Shown here piece by piece: positions 44,939 to 52,932 of a DNA stretch of 64,000 nt. A program made the position numbers and the translations under genes. The notes under the pieces are model-generated. The model was not told the DNA's origin and did not search any database. It saw only the letters and a list, made by a program, of their open reading frames with translations. The stretch's first letter is position 1. Every line of letters starts with the position of its first letter. Source of the stretch: Aquipluma nitroreducens (lineage in GTDB: Bacteria; Bacteroidota; Bacteroidia; Bacteroidales; Prolixibacteraceae). The DNA is taken from the NCBI RefSeq assembly GCF_009689585.1, contig NZ_AP018694.1, positions 3,301,001 through 3,365,000 on the forward strand, read 5' to 3'.

Positions 44939-45020
44939 TTTTGACAATATATTTGTTGTTTAAATATTTTGACAATATATTTGTTGTCAAAATCAAATGA
45001 CAATAAAGTCACTGTCAAAA
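44939..45020 (+). promoter_or_regulatory. three tandem operator-like inverted repeats with embedded promoter
   Basis: TGACA starts at 44942, 44970 and 44998, exactly 28 bp apart. The second and third are each followed after 10 bp by TGTCA (44985, 45013). The first has TGTTT there. The second site has perfect 9-bp arms TTTTGACAA/TTGTCAAAA (44967-44975, 44984-44992), and the 8 bp between them are TATATTTG (44976-44983), an exact -7 box. TTTG at 44952-44955 in the first unit lies 20 bp upstream, the right place for a -33 element. A protein bound here would cover the promoter. Confidence 0.85.
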
Positions 45021-46213
45021 TGAATGCAAGATGGATTCCACCAAAAATTATAGTAGGCTCGGCAGCTACCGGAGATTACTACTACCCCAGAACAGAGATC
45101 GTCAATGAAATATGGGATGAACTTGAAAAAGGAAATTTCATACTGATCGCTGCGCCCAGGAGAGTCGGGAAAACTTCTATCATGCGCGACATAGAAGCAA
45201 ACCCAAGAGAAAACTACAAAGTTATATTTGAGAATATTCAAGCAGTCAAATCAGAAATCGACTTTTATAAGACCCTGTACAAGTTAATTTTGAATTGCCT
45301 CAGTACAAGTAAAAAAGCATCAAAATGGTTTTCTAGCTATATAAAGACAAAGCAAATAATCGAGATTTCAACCTCTGGAGTAAAGTTTGAAAATAAAGTC
45401 CCAGACTACCTTCACGAGATCAATAACATCTTCAGAGAATTAGACAAAAGCACCGAAACAATCGTCCTGTTACTGGATGAACTACCCGAAGTTCTACACA
45501 AATTGGATAAGGCTGAAAAAAAGGACGAAGCCATCGCTATCCTGCACCAATTAAGGGCTTGGAGACAAACGGATTTCAAAAAATTGCAATTTATATTTGC
45601 CGGATCAGTGGGAATCCACTATGTCGTAAAAAACATTGAAGGAAGAACATCCAGCCTGAATGATCTAATACCAGCGATCTGCAACCCATTGAGTAAAGAC
45701 GAAGCAAAAGACTACATCAAATGGGTTACAAGCAATAATGCTAGTGTCCAATATGATACTGAACGACAAACCCAACTACTTTTTAAAATCCAACATTATT
45801 ACACCCCTTATTTCATCAACCTAATGTTGGGAGAAATAGACAAAAACGCAAAAAAAAGAAACAACCCAACAATTACGGAACAAGATATTGATCAGGCATT
45901 TCTGAATGTTGAAAAGAGCAATGAGCATTTCGCCGATTGGAAAAAACGCCTTTACGATTACATGCCCAAAAGTGATTTCAATTTTGTGAACAACATTTTG
46001 ATTCACATTGCTCACCGAAACTCTATAGGAATCCAGGCAATCTACGACAAAGCCGTCAAACAAGAAAAGACCATTGATTACATGGATATGATTCACGATT
46101 TGGTTAACGACGGATATCTTACAGAAACTACAGAGGACAGCCAAAAATACATTTTTATCTCTCCATTTCTGAAAGCATTTTGGAAACGAAATAATCCCAT
46201 TTACAATGAATAA
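45020..46213 (+). CDS. AAA/STAND-type ATPase, small
   Basis: 397 residues from the ATG at 45020; an in-frame TTG at 44969 is rejected because it lies inside the operator and upstream of the predicted RNA start. P-loop APRRVGKTS (about 45-53), Walker B ETIVLLLDELPEVLHKL (about 148-164), an arginine-containing sensor region FAGSVGIHYVVKN, then a helical lid and a C-terminal winged-helix-like segment (about 310-397). It resembles archaeal-type AAA ATPases that regulate or sense. No effector domain is visible. Its last 8 bp overlap the start of the next gene, so the two proteins are likely made together. Confidence 0.87.
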   Translation: MNARWIPPKIIVGSAATGDYYYPRTEIVNEIWDELEKGNFILIAAPRRVGKTSIMRDIEANPRENYKVIFENIQAVKSEIDFYKTLYKLILNCLSTSKKASKWFSSYIKTKQIIEISTSGVKFENKVPDYLHEINNIFRELDKSTETIVLLLDELPEVLHKLDKAEKKDEAIAILHQLRAWRQTDFKKLQFIFAGSVGIHYVVKNIEGRTSSLNDLIPAICNPLSKDEAKDYIKWVTSNNASVQYDTERQTQLLFKIQHYYTPYFINLMLGEIDKNAKKRNNPTITEQDIDQAFLNVEKSNEHFADWKKRLYDYMPKSDFNFVNNILIHIAHRNSIGIQAIYDKAVKQEKTIDYMDMIHDLVNDGYLTETTEDSQKYIFISPFLKAFWKRNNPIYNE

Positions 46214-49025
46214 CACACAACGTTCGAGCAGTTGGTTTCTGGACCAACTGGCAGTTTTTCAAACGGCAAACAGCGACTATCAGTCGGTAAAAAATAATTT
46301 TATCATCCGCAAAACTGAGTTTTCGACTATTGTCGATTCTATCCAAAATAAAAAGGCAAAAGATCCCCTCCAGCACGAACTTATTTTAGGTCGCAGGGGT
46401 AGTGGAAAATCAACCTTGCTCAAACGCATTGAAATTGAAGTTGTTGAAAACCCAAAACTCAACAAGAAGTTCGTTCCCATAAATTTGGCTGAAGAACAAG
46501 CTGGTATTTACCGACTGTTTGATTTGTGGGAACAGGTGTTAGAAGAACTAAAAATCCAGACAAAAGCAGAAATTAGCATTCCTGAATATGCTGCGTTTGA
46601 CGACGTTCAGTCCTATACCCGCCAACTTTACAACTCCATACACGAAGTTTGCCTGCAAAGCAAGAAACGCATTATTCTGTTGCTCGATAATTTTGATCGT
46701 ATCGTTGAAAATCTGGATGATGATGGAAGCTTGCTTAGAGAAACACTGATCAATTATAACGACATACAGATTATTGCTGGAAGCACCCGAATGGACGAGC
46801 ATTTCTGGGGATACGACAAGCCATTTTATGAATTTTTTAGAAGGCATCGGCTCGAAGCGTTGAGCCGCGAAGAAATCGACCTACTCCTTAATCATTGGAG
46901 CGATTCGCTTGAAATTCCGATTCTGAGAACCTTTGTAAAAGACAATCCCGGAAAGATTGAGAACATCCGACTGCTAACCGATGGGCTGCCCCGCACCTTG
47001 CAGTTTTTCATCCAGATTGTTTTGCAAAAATCGGAAACCAGCACTTACGATTACCTAAAAAAAACGATGGACAATGTCTCCCCGTTGTTTCAGGAGCGTT
47101 TGAATGCGCTTACTGCACCCATGCGCAAAATTGTATTAGAAATGGCCTTTATCTGGGAAGCCTGCTCGACCAAACAACTGGTTGAAAAAGCTCGGATGGA
47201 AAGCAAACTGATTTCGGCTAATTTAAGCACACTGGTTGACAAAGGCATAGTTGACAAGATTGAAACCAGCAAAAAACAGCACCTCTACCGCATCTCCGAA
47301 CGGTTCTTTAATATGTGGCTGATTGTTACTCAGGGAAATCCCGAACAAAAACGAAAAGCCCGCTGGTTAAGTGTATTCTTAGAAAACTGGTACGATGCCA
47401 ACGAATTTAAACGGTTAACCGGCGAACATATTTCAAAACTCCAAAATGGGGAAACTGATTGGTATCATGCACTAGTTTTTTCAAAAGCCTTAAGCCAGAG
47501 CAAATACCTTACAACTGATGAACGGGATACTATAATTGAGCTAACCGAAAAAATTAGGTGTAAGGATATTCGTAATTGCATGGTTGAGTTACCAGAGAAA
47601 TTCAAAAGCATTTTTCCTAAAATTGAAAGATACATTGATGAGAAAAATTACACCAAAGCGATAGGATTAGTAAAAGGAATTGAAAACGAAGCCGATGGAC
47701 AAAAATTTATGCTACTAGGTTTTCTTTTTGCTATGCAAAAAGCATATCCAGAAGCTGAGGAAAATTGTCTCCTAGCAATAGAAAAAGGTGCCAAAGATGC
47801 GATATTTAATCTTGCTCTTTTATTCGAGGACCAAAAGAAATTCCAAAAGGCGGATATGTATTATAAGCTAGCAATAGAGGCAGGAATTGATGAAGCAATA
47901 TTCAGCTTAGCATTTTCTTTAGATGAGCGTGAGAAAATAAATGAAGCTGAAAAATACTACCTTATGGCTGTAGAAAAGGGTTATGATAAAGCATTAAACA
48001 ACCTTGCTACCGTGTATGTAAAGTTAGGGGAAATGGATAAAGCCGAAGCTTATTATTTGTCAGCTATAAAAAAAGGCGATATTAAAGCTATGTCTAATCT
48101 AGCGTTAATGTACAAAGATCAAGGGAGACTAGACGAAGCTGAAAAATACTATTTAAGAGCTATAAAAAACAATAATTTGAATGCGATTCTAAACTTAGCG
48201 CACTTATATGACTTCCAAGAAAAGCTAAACGAAGCTGAAAAATATTATCTACTGGCAATTGAAAAGGGAGACATGAACGCATTGAACAGTTTGGCAGGCT
48301 TATATTTCAGACAAGAAAAATACACGGAATCAGAAAAATATTGTTTACTAGCTATTCAAACTGGAAACAAAATGGCTTTAAATAATTTAGCTCTTTTATA
48401 CAACAATACGGGAAAGCTGGACGAAGCTGAAGAATACTATTGCTTGGCAATAAAAGAAGGTGTCAATGAGGCACTTTTTAATCTTGCACTATTGTACTCA
48501 AAACAAGAAAAATACGATAAGTCAGAACATTATTATTTGTTATCTATCAAAAAGGGAATTGATAAGGCATATAACAACCTATCTGTTTTATATTATCAAA
48601 CTAATACTAAAAAAACAGAAGCGCTTGAATATGCACGAAGAGTTCTGATAACTAACAATGATTTAGAATGCAATGAAACTTTACTCATCATTGAAATTTG
48701 GAATGGTATTTTTAATGACGTTGAGAATCGGTCGATTGAAATTATTAGAGATGTGAATGATAAGGTCACAGAAGAATTGCTGTTTGACTTGCTAGTCCAA
48801 CAGCAAAAAAACCTCGTTCTCCGTCTGTTTCAACATCCTGAATTAGGCTCGAAGCTTCAGGAAAAATACTTGGTTTTGTACTACGTTACCTTACTTTTAA
48901 GCAGCCCACAAGACGAAAACCTGCGGTTACGGATTCCCCCAGAATTGCAGTCAACCATCGATGATGTTTTGGAAAAGATTGCAAAACAGCAGCAACTCTA
49001 CGCCTCAGGGAAAAGCCTTTTGTAA
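46206..49025 (+). CDS. AAA/STAND-type ATPase with C-terminal array of 32-residue TPR-like repeats
   Basis: 939 residues. P-loop GRRGSGKST (62-70), Walker B RIILLLDNFDRIV (about 155-167), GSTR sensor, and a winged-helix region (about 310-370: CSTKQLVEKARMESKLISAN). From about residue 500 to 810 come about ten repeats of 32 residues with the pattern A-x-x-NLA-x-LY-x-x-Q-x-K-x-x-EAEKYYL-x-AI-x-KG; the C-terminal ~130 residues are unrelated. TPR arrays on STAND NTPases act as sensor or partner-binding arms. It overlaps the preceding ATPase gene by 8 bp. The repeat region is richer in A/T than the ATPase part. No nuclease or protease domain is recognised. Confidence 0.87.
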   Translation: MNNTQRSSSWFLDQLAVFQTANSDYQSVKNNFIIRKTEFSTIVDSIQNKKAKDPLQHELILGRRGSGKSTLLKRIEIEVVENPKLNKKFVPINLAEEQAGIYRLFDLWEQVLEELKIQTKAEISIPEYAAFDDVQSYTRQLYNSIHEVCLQSKKRIILLLDNFDRIVENLDDDGSLLRETLINYNDIQIIAGSTRMDEHFWGYDKPFYEFFRRHRLEALSREEIDLLLNHWSDSLEIPILRTFVKDNPGKIENIRLLTDGLPRTLQFFIQIVLQKSETSTYDYLKKTMDNVSPLFQERLNALTAPMRKIVLEMAFIWEACSTKQLVEKARMESKLISANLSTLVDKGIVDKIETSKKQHLYRISERFFNMWLIVTQGNPEQKRKARWLSVFLENWYDANEFKRLTGEHISKLQNGETDWYHALVFSKALSQSKYLTTDERDTIIELTEKIRCKDIRNCMVELPEKFKSIFPKIERYIDEKNYTKAIGLVKGIENEADGQKFMLLGFLFAMQKAYPEAEENCLLAIEKGAKDAIFNLALLFEDQKKFQKADMYYKLAIEAGIDEAIFSLAFSLDEREKINEAEKYYLMAVEKGYDKALNNLATVYVKLGEMDKAEAYYLSAIKKGDIKAMSNLALMYKDQGRLDEAEKYYLRAIKNNNLNAILNLAHLYDFQEKLNEAEKYYLLAIEKGDMNALNSLAGLYFRQEKYTESEKYCLLAIQTGNKMALNNLALLYNNTGKLDEAEEYYCLAIKEGVNEALFNLALLYSKQEKYDKSEHYYLLSIKKGIDKAYNNLSVLYYQTNTKKTEALEYARRVLITNNDLECNETLLIIEIWNGIFNDVENRSIEIIRDVNDKVTEELLFDLLVQQQKNLVLRLFQHPELGSKLQEKYLVLYYVTLLLSSPQDENLRLRIPPELQSTIDDVLEKIAKQQQLYASGKSLL

Positions 49026-49077
49026 AAATGTCACAAACTTTTAACTGGATTGCATAATTTAAAAATACAAATTCATC

Positions 49078-49085
49078 TATTTTTG
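49078..49085 (+). promoter_or_regulatory. -7 box TATTTTTG for the alkaline phosphatase gene
   Basis: An exact TAnnTTTG match 46 bp before the ATG at 49132. Confidence 0.5.
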
Positions 49086-49131
49086 TCCGATCATTTTACA
49101 TCAACCTAAACCATTATAAATTCGAATAAAC

Positions 49132-50283
49132 ATGAATTTTAAATCCATTCTTTTCATTGTTCTGGCGTTTACTGCCCAGCAGCTCTTCAGCCAGGAAAAC
49201 TACAAAACGATTTCGAAAGCCGATTCGACCAAAACTTATTTGGGAGGCAAACCCTACGAAGTAAAAACCTTCACCCAAAAGTTTAAAAGTAAAACTCCCA
49301 AAAACATAATCATGATGATTGGCGACGGGATGGGCACGGCACAGATCTTTGCCGGTTTAACTGCAAATCAGGGTCACTTATTCCTGGATAATTTTAAGTG
49401 TGTCGGCTTCTCAAAAACTCAATCGGCTAACAATTACATCACCGACTCGGCCGCTGGCGGGACAGCGCTTTCAACCGGACAAAAAACATACAATGGGGCG
49501 ATTGGTGTAAATACCGACACTGTTGCCATTAAAACCATTCTTGAAATGGCCGAGGGGAAAGGGCTGGCAACCGGATTGGTTTCAACATCAGCAATTACCC
49601 ATGCCACCCCGGCATCGTACATTGCTCATCAGGGAAGCCGTGGAAGTTACGAAGACATTGCTGCCGATTTTATGAAAACCGATGTCGATGTGTTTATTGG
49701 CGGCGGATATAAACATTTTGCCGTACGAAAAGACAAACGAGACCTGACCAAAGACCTTCAGGCCAATGGATACCAGGTTTTACGCAATATGGACGATATT
49801 GCCAAAGTGAAAAGTGGAAAACTTGCCGGACTTACTGCTGATGAACACAATGAAGTTTATCCAAAACGCAAAATGGATCTCCCGCTTTCGACCCAAACGG
49901 CATTGAATATCCTGAGTCAGAATAAAAAAGGTTTTTTTATTATGGTTGAAGGATCACAGATTGACTGGGGTGCTCATGCAAACAATACCATTTATGTTGT
50001 GAACGAAATGCTCGACTTTGATCGCACCATTGGTAAGGCGCTCGAATTTGCTTCGAAAGACGGAGAAACCCTCATCATTGTAACTGCAGACCATGAAACT
50101 GGCGGCCTTGCATTGGTTGGCGGCGATATGAAATCAGGAATGGTAAAGGGCGCTTTTTCTACTGGCGATCATACCAGTGTTATGGTTCCTGTTTTTGCGT
50201 ATGGGCCAGGAGCAGAAAATTTTACCGGAATCATGGAAAATACGGATGTTGCAAAAAAAATGATGAGTTTAATGGGTTTCTAA
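49132..50283 (+). CDS. alkaline phosphatase
   Basis: 383 residues with a signal peptide (1-~20), so periplasmic. Metal and catalytic motifs: IMMIGDGMGTAQ (Asp for Zn/Mg), the nucleophile Ser106 in TDSAAGGTALSTG, GSQIDWGAHANN, TADHETGG and GDHTSVMVPVF. It is a phosphomonoesterase releasing inorganic phosphate; length is short but normal for this Bacteroidota subgroup. No PHO-box-like element was recognised upstream. A terminator separates it from the symporter gene. Confidence 0.94.
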   Translation: MNFKSILFIVLAFTAQQLFSQENYKTISKADSTKTYLGGKPYEVKTFTQKFKSKTPKNIIMMIGDGMGTAQIFAGLTANQGHLFLDNFKCVGFSKTQSANNYITDSAAGGTALSTGQKTYNGAIGVNTDTVAIKTILEMAEGKGLATGLVSTSAITHATPASYIAHQGSRGSYEDIAADFMKTDVDVFIGGGYKHFAVRKDKRDLTKDLQANGYQVLRNMDDIAKVKSGKLAGLTADEHNEVYPKRKMDLPLSTQTALNILSQNKKGFFIMVEGSQIDWGAHANNTIYVVNEMLDFDRTIGKALEFASKDGETLIIVTADHETGGLALVGGDMKSGMVKGAFSTGDHTSVMVPVFAYGPGAENFTGIMENTDVAKKMMSLMGF

Positions 50284-50304
50284 CCCAAAACCATTCACTT
50301 TCTC

Positions 50305-50347
50305 AAAAAAACTATGGAAGACCGCTTGGGGTGATCCATAGTTTTTT
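50305..50347 (+). terminator. terminator of the phosphatase gene
   Basis: AAAAAACTATGGA pairs with TCCATAGTTTTTT around a ~16-nt loop. Confidence 0.88.
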
Positions 50348-50386
50348 ACTTTTAGGCTCTCTAACTTTTTAAAATTTGAGACTTTT

Positions 50387-51334
50387 ATGACCAATTCACT
50401 TGAGGTTCTTGACCATGTACGCCTTAATTTTTCTCCTTCCGGATTGGTTTTCCTGAATATTGCCCTCGCATTTATCATGTTTGGTGTGGCTCTGGGCATA
50501 AAAGTCGAAAATTTCGAGGAAATTATCCGGAAGCCAAAATCAGCGATAGTCGGTTTTATCAGTCAGGCTTTTTTGTTGCCTGCATTTACTTTTTTGCTGG
50601 TGCTTTTACTGAACCCAACACCAACCATCGCATTGGGAATGATCCTGGTTGCTGCCTGCCCCGGCGGAAACATATCGAATTTTATCAGTTCGATGGCCAG
50701 AGGTAATGTTGCACTCTCAGTAAGTCTAACTGCTGCGTCAACCTCGGCTGCCATCTTTTTCACTCCTTTCAACTTTGCCCTTTGGGGAAATTTTTACATT
50801 AATTTTTACAATACTCATGAAGCGGCAGCGTTACTTAGACCACTGGAAATTGACAAAGCCCAAATGTTTCAGACCGTATTTATTCTACTGGGGATTCCTG
50901 TGATTATCGGGCTGTTTGTAGCAAATAAATTTCCGAAGCTGACTTCAAAAATCATAAAACCAATCAATAAAGGTTCTCTTTTGTTTTTTGTTATGATGGT
51001 AATTGCAATGCTCTCGGCCAATTTTACGCAGTTTTTAAGCTATGTTCATTTGGTGTTTTTCATTGTGTTATTGCACAATGGGCTGGCATTATCAACCGGT
51101 TACTTTTTTAGCAAATTAATGAAGCTCCCCAGCAACGATCAGCGTACGGTTGCGATCGAAACTGGCATTCAGAATTCAGGATTAGCGCTTGCTCTCATGT
51201 TCAATCCTAAAATTTTCCCTCCTGAAATGGAATTGGGAGGAATGGCCATTATTGCAGCGTGGTGGGGAATCTGGCACATCATTAGTGGATTAACCCTTGC
51301 ATTTTTCTGGTCGAGAAAACCCATTTTAGCTTAA
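50387..51334 (+). CDS. bile acid:sodium symporter family (BASS) transporter
   Basis: 315 residues with about nine or ten hydrophobic helices. Family motifs: VAACPGGNISNFISSMARGNVALSVS (crossing segment with the Na+-binding polar residues) and the later VAIETGIQNSGLALALMF, the second crossover. Transport of an organic anion with Na+ is expected; the substrate (bile acid, pantoate, pyruvate or others) cannot be told from sequence. Its stop lies 1 bp before the start of the acyltransferase gene, so the two form an operon. Confidence 0.92.
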   Translation: MTNSLEVLDHVRLNFSPSGLVFLNIALAFIMFGVALGIKVENFEEIIRKPKSAIVGFISQAFLLPAFTFLLVLLLNPTPTIALGMILVAACPGGNISNFISSMARGNVALSVSLTAASTSAAIFFTPFNFALWGNFYINFYNTHEAAALLRPLEIDKAQMFQTVFILLGIPVIIGLFVANKFPKLTSKIIKPINKGSLLFFVMMVIAMLSANFTQFLSYVHLVFFIVLLHNGLALSTGYFFSKLMKLPSNDQRTVAIETGIQNSGLALALMFNPKIFPPEMELGGMAIIAAWWGIWHIISGLTLAFFWSRKPILA

Positions 51335-51335
51335 A

Positions 51336-52679
51336 ATGAAGAATTGGTCAATCGGATACGAAATAATCAGAATCTATGTGCGATTTGGTTTTTGGCTGAC
51401 GCACAAAAGAATCGTGGTTACCGGTCGCCATTTAATTCCGAAAGGAAAGCCTGTCATTTTTGCGCCCAATCATCAAAATGCGCTAATGGATCCACTGGCG
51501 CTGGTTTGCACAAATTCGCACCAGTCGGTTTGGCTGGCCAGAGCCGACATCTTCAAGTCAAAAAGGGTCGGCGCCATATTGAAATACCTAAAGTTATTAC
51601 CTGTTTACCGCATTCGCGATGGGAAAGATAATCTGTCGAATAACGAAGAAATATTTGCGCAGGTTATTCAGCTACTCGAAAATAATCAAACTATTGCACT
51701 TTTTCCTGAAGCCGCACATTCAGGGAAACGGCAAATGTTGCCACATAAAAAAGCCATTCCTCGCATTGCACTGGAGGCCGAGGCAAAGAACGATTTCAAG
51801 CTCGATTTGCAAATTGTCCCGGTTGGGATAACTTACAGCCACTACTGGAAATTCAACCGCTCGCTGATTATTCAATACGGACAACCGATTCAGGTTAAAG
51901 ACTATTGGATTGATTACGAATTGAACTCCCAAAAAGCAATGCTCGATCTTCGTGATGAGATTCATCGCAAACTGGTTTCGTTAATCCTTCAAATCGACAG
52001 CAAAACAAGCTATCCGGAAATTGAAAATATCAGGCAATTGGTCGGAAAAGAATACTCCAAAAGGCGCTACTTTTGCAAAGATCCAAGTTTGCAACTGTTT
52101 TATTCAGAAAAAGAACTAGTTAGCAAATTAGAACAACTCGAAGAACTTCAATCAGAACATTTCCAAAATATTATAGCAGCAACGCGCCAGTATTTCATCG
52201 GGATTGAAAAGGATGACATTTCTGACGATCAGATTGAAAATGCAGAAAAAGCCTGTTGGAGCAAGGTTTTTAGCAGTCTTACACTGGCTGTTTTAACTCT
52301 TCCGATATTTGTTTTTGGCTTTGTTTTTAATGCTATTCCATTTGTTATTCTCCGAACTATTTTACGCAAGAAAGTAAAAGACGTAGCCTTCCTGAGTACT
52401 TTCAATTTTGTTGGTGGATTGATCTTATTTCCTTTGTTTTACCTGATTGCAGCTTGTGTCCTTTTTAGTTGGTCCGACTCTGTTTTAGTTGCATCGTTTA
52501 CCCTCGTCGGAATGCCATTCGGTGGTAAAATCGCATATCAGCTATATCCTTTTTACCGGATAATTCTACTCAAAATCCTTTATCTGGGGGGGAGCAAATC
52601 GCATAAAAATACCATCAATAGCTTATTGGAACAGCGGAGTGGGCTGATTGCCCTGATTCTTGAAAAAGTAAATTTTTGA
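51336..52679 (+). CDS. 1-acyl-sn-glycerol-3-phosphate acyltransferase family (PlsC-like) with C-terminal membrane domain
   Basis: 447 residues, longer than the usual ~240 because of a C-terminal part with two or three membrane helices (about 315-400). The acyltransferase motif is NHQNALMDPLAL: His46 and Asp52 are separated by five residues, H-x5-D, rather than the classic H-x4-D. The second motif is LFPEAAHSGKRQMLPHKKAIPRIA (E-x-x-x-S). Likely acylates a lysophospholipid or a related acceptor at the inner membrane. It starts 1 bp after the symporter stop, in one operon; a tRNA promoter follows. Confidence 0.9.
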   Translation: MKNWSIGYEIIRIYVRFGFWLTHKRIVVTGRHLIPKGKPVIFAPNHQNALMDPLALVCTNSHQSVWLARADIFKSKRVGAILKYLKLLPVYRIRDGKDNLSNNEEIFAQVIQLLENNQTIALFPEAAHSGKRQMLPHKKAIPRIALEAEAKNDFKLDLQIVPVGITYSHYWKFNRSLIIQYGQPIQVKDYWIDYELNSQKAMLDLRDEIHRKLVSLILQIDSKTSYPEIENIRQLVGKEYSKRRYFCKDPSLQLFYSEKELVSKLEQLEELQSEHFQNIIAATRQYFIGIEKDDISDDQIENAEKACWSKVFSSLTLAVLTLPIFVFGFVFNAIPFVILRTILRKKVKDVAFLSTFNFVGGLILFPLFYLIAACVLFSWSDSVLVASFTLVGMPFGGKIAYQLYPFYRIILLKILYLGGSKSHKNTINSLLEQRSGLIALILEKVNF

Positions 52680-52729
52680 AATCCGCTTAAATTATCATCA
52701 ACAAACCGCAACACAATGGTTAGTTTTAT

Positions 52730-52737
52730 TATTTTTG
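52730..52737 (+). promoter_or_regulatory. -7 box TATTTTTG of tRNA-Gly
   Basis: An exact TAnnTTTG match ending 11 bp before the mature tRNA 5' end. Confidence 0.65.
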
Positions 52738-52748
52738 GGCGTTCAAAT

Positions 52749-52820
52749 GCGAGAGTAGCTCAGTGGTAGAGCATCAGCTTCCCAAGCTGAGGGTCGCGGG
52801 TTCGACCCCCGTTTCTCGCT
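52749..52820 (+). tRNA. tRNA-Gly (anticodon CCC)
   Basis: 72 nt. Acceptor GCGAGAG pairs with TTCTCGC (one G-U). The D-arm is GCTC...GAGC, and the anticodon stem TCAGC/GCTGA encloses TTCCCAA, giving anticodon CCC. The T-arm CGGGTTCGACCCCCG is intact, and CCA is not encoded. The 3' 54 nt including 2 nt beyond the discriminator recur at 62072-62125, making this the attachment site of the neighbouring island. Confidence 0.96.
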
Positions 52821-52822
52821 CT
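52769..52822 (+). other. attL core (tRNA-Gly 3' part)
   Basis: GAGCATCAGCTTCCCAAGCT through GCTCT, identical over 54 bp to 62072-62125. The crossover point should lie within this segment. Confidence 0.85.
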
Positions 52823-52826
52823 GATA

Positions 52827-52866
52827 ATCAGTTAGTTGCAATAAAAAGCGATTAGCTGATTTTTGT
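52827..52866 (+). terminator. terminator after tRNA-Gly, supplied by the island
   Basis: ATCAGTTAGTTGC pairs over 13 bp (with three G-U pairs) with GCGATTAGCTGAT, followed by TTTTTG. It lies on the island side of the att core, so integration replaced the original terminator. Confidence 0.7.
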
Positions 52867-52898
52867 TTTTATACTGATTTATCTGGTACAATTTACAG

Positions 52899-52928
52899 GC
52901 ATGTAAACCAAGATGTAAACCAGTTTAC
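52899..52928 (+). promoter_or_regulatory. integrase/excisionase arm-type sites, left end
   Basis: GCATGTAAACCA (52899-52910), then a second GTAAACC at 52915-52921, period 12; the second forms the palindrome GTAAACCAGTTTAC with its right neighbour. Matched by the same 12-bp-spaced pair at 61952-61974. It lies immediately upstream of the integrase ATG. Confidence 0.7.
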
Positions 52929-52932
52929 ACTC

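Noticed and set aside
44969-45019. TTG start for the small ATPase inside the operator
   Set aside because: It precedes the predicted RNA start at about 44990, so it could not be translated from this promoter.
44941-45020. The three 28-bp units as a mini CRISPR array
   Set aside because: There are no unique spacers: the units abut directly, each is an inverted repeat, and they contain promoter elements. No cas genes are near.
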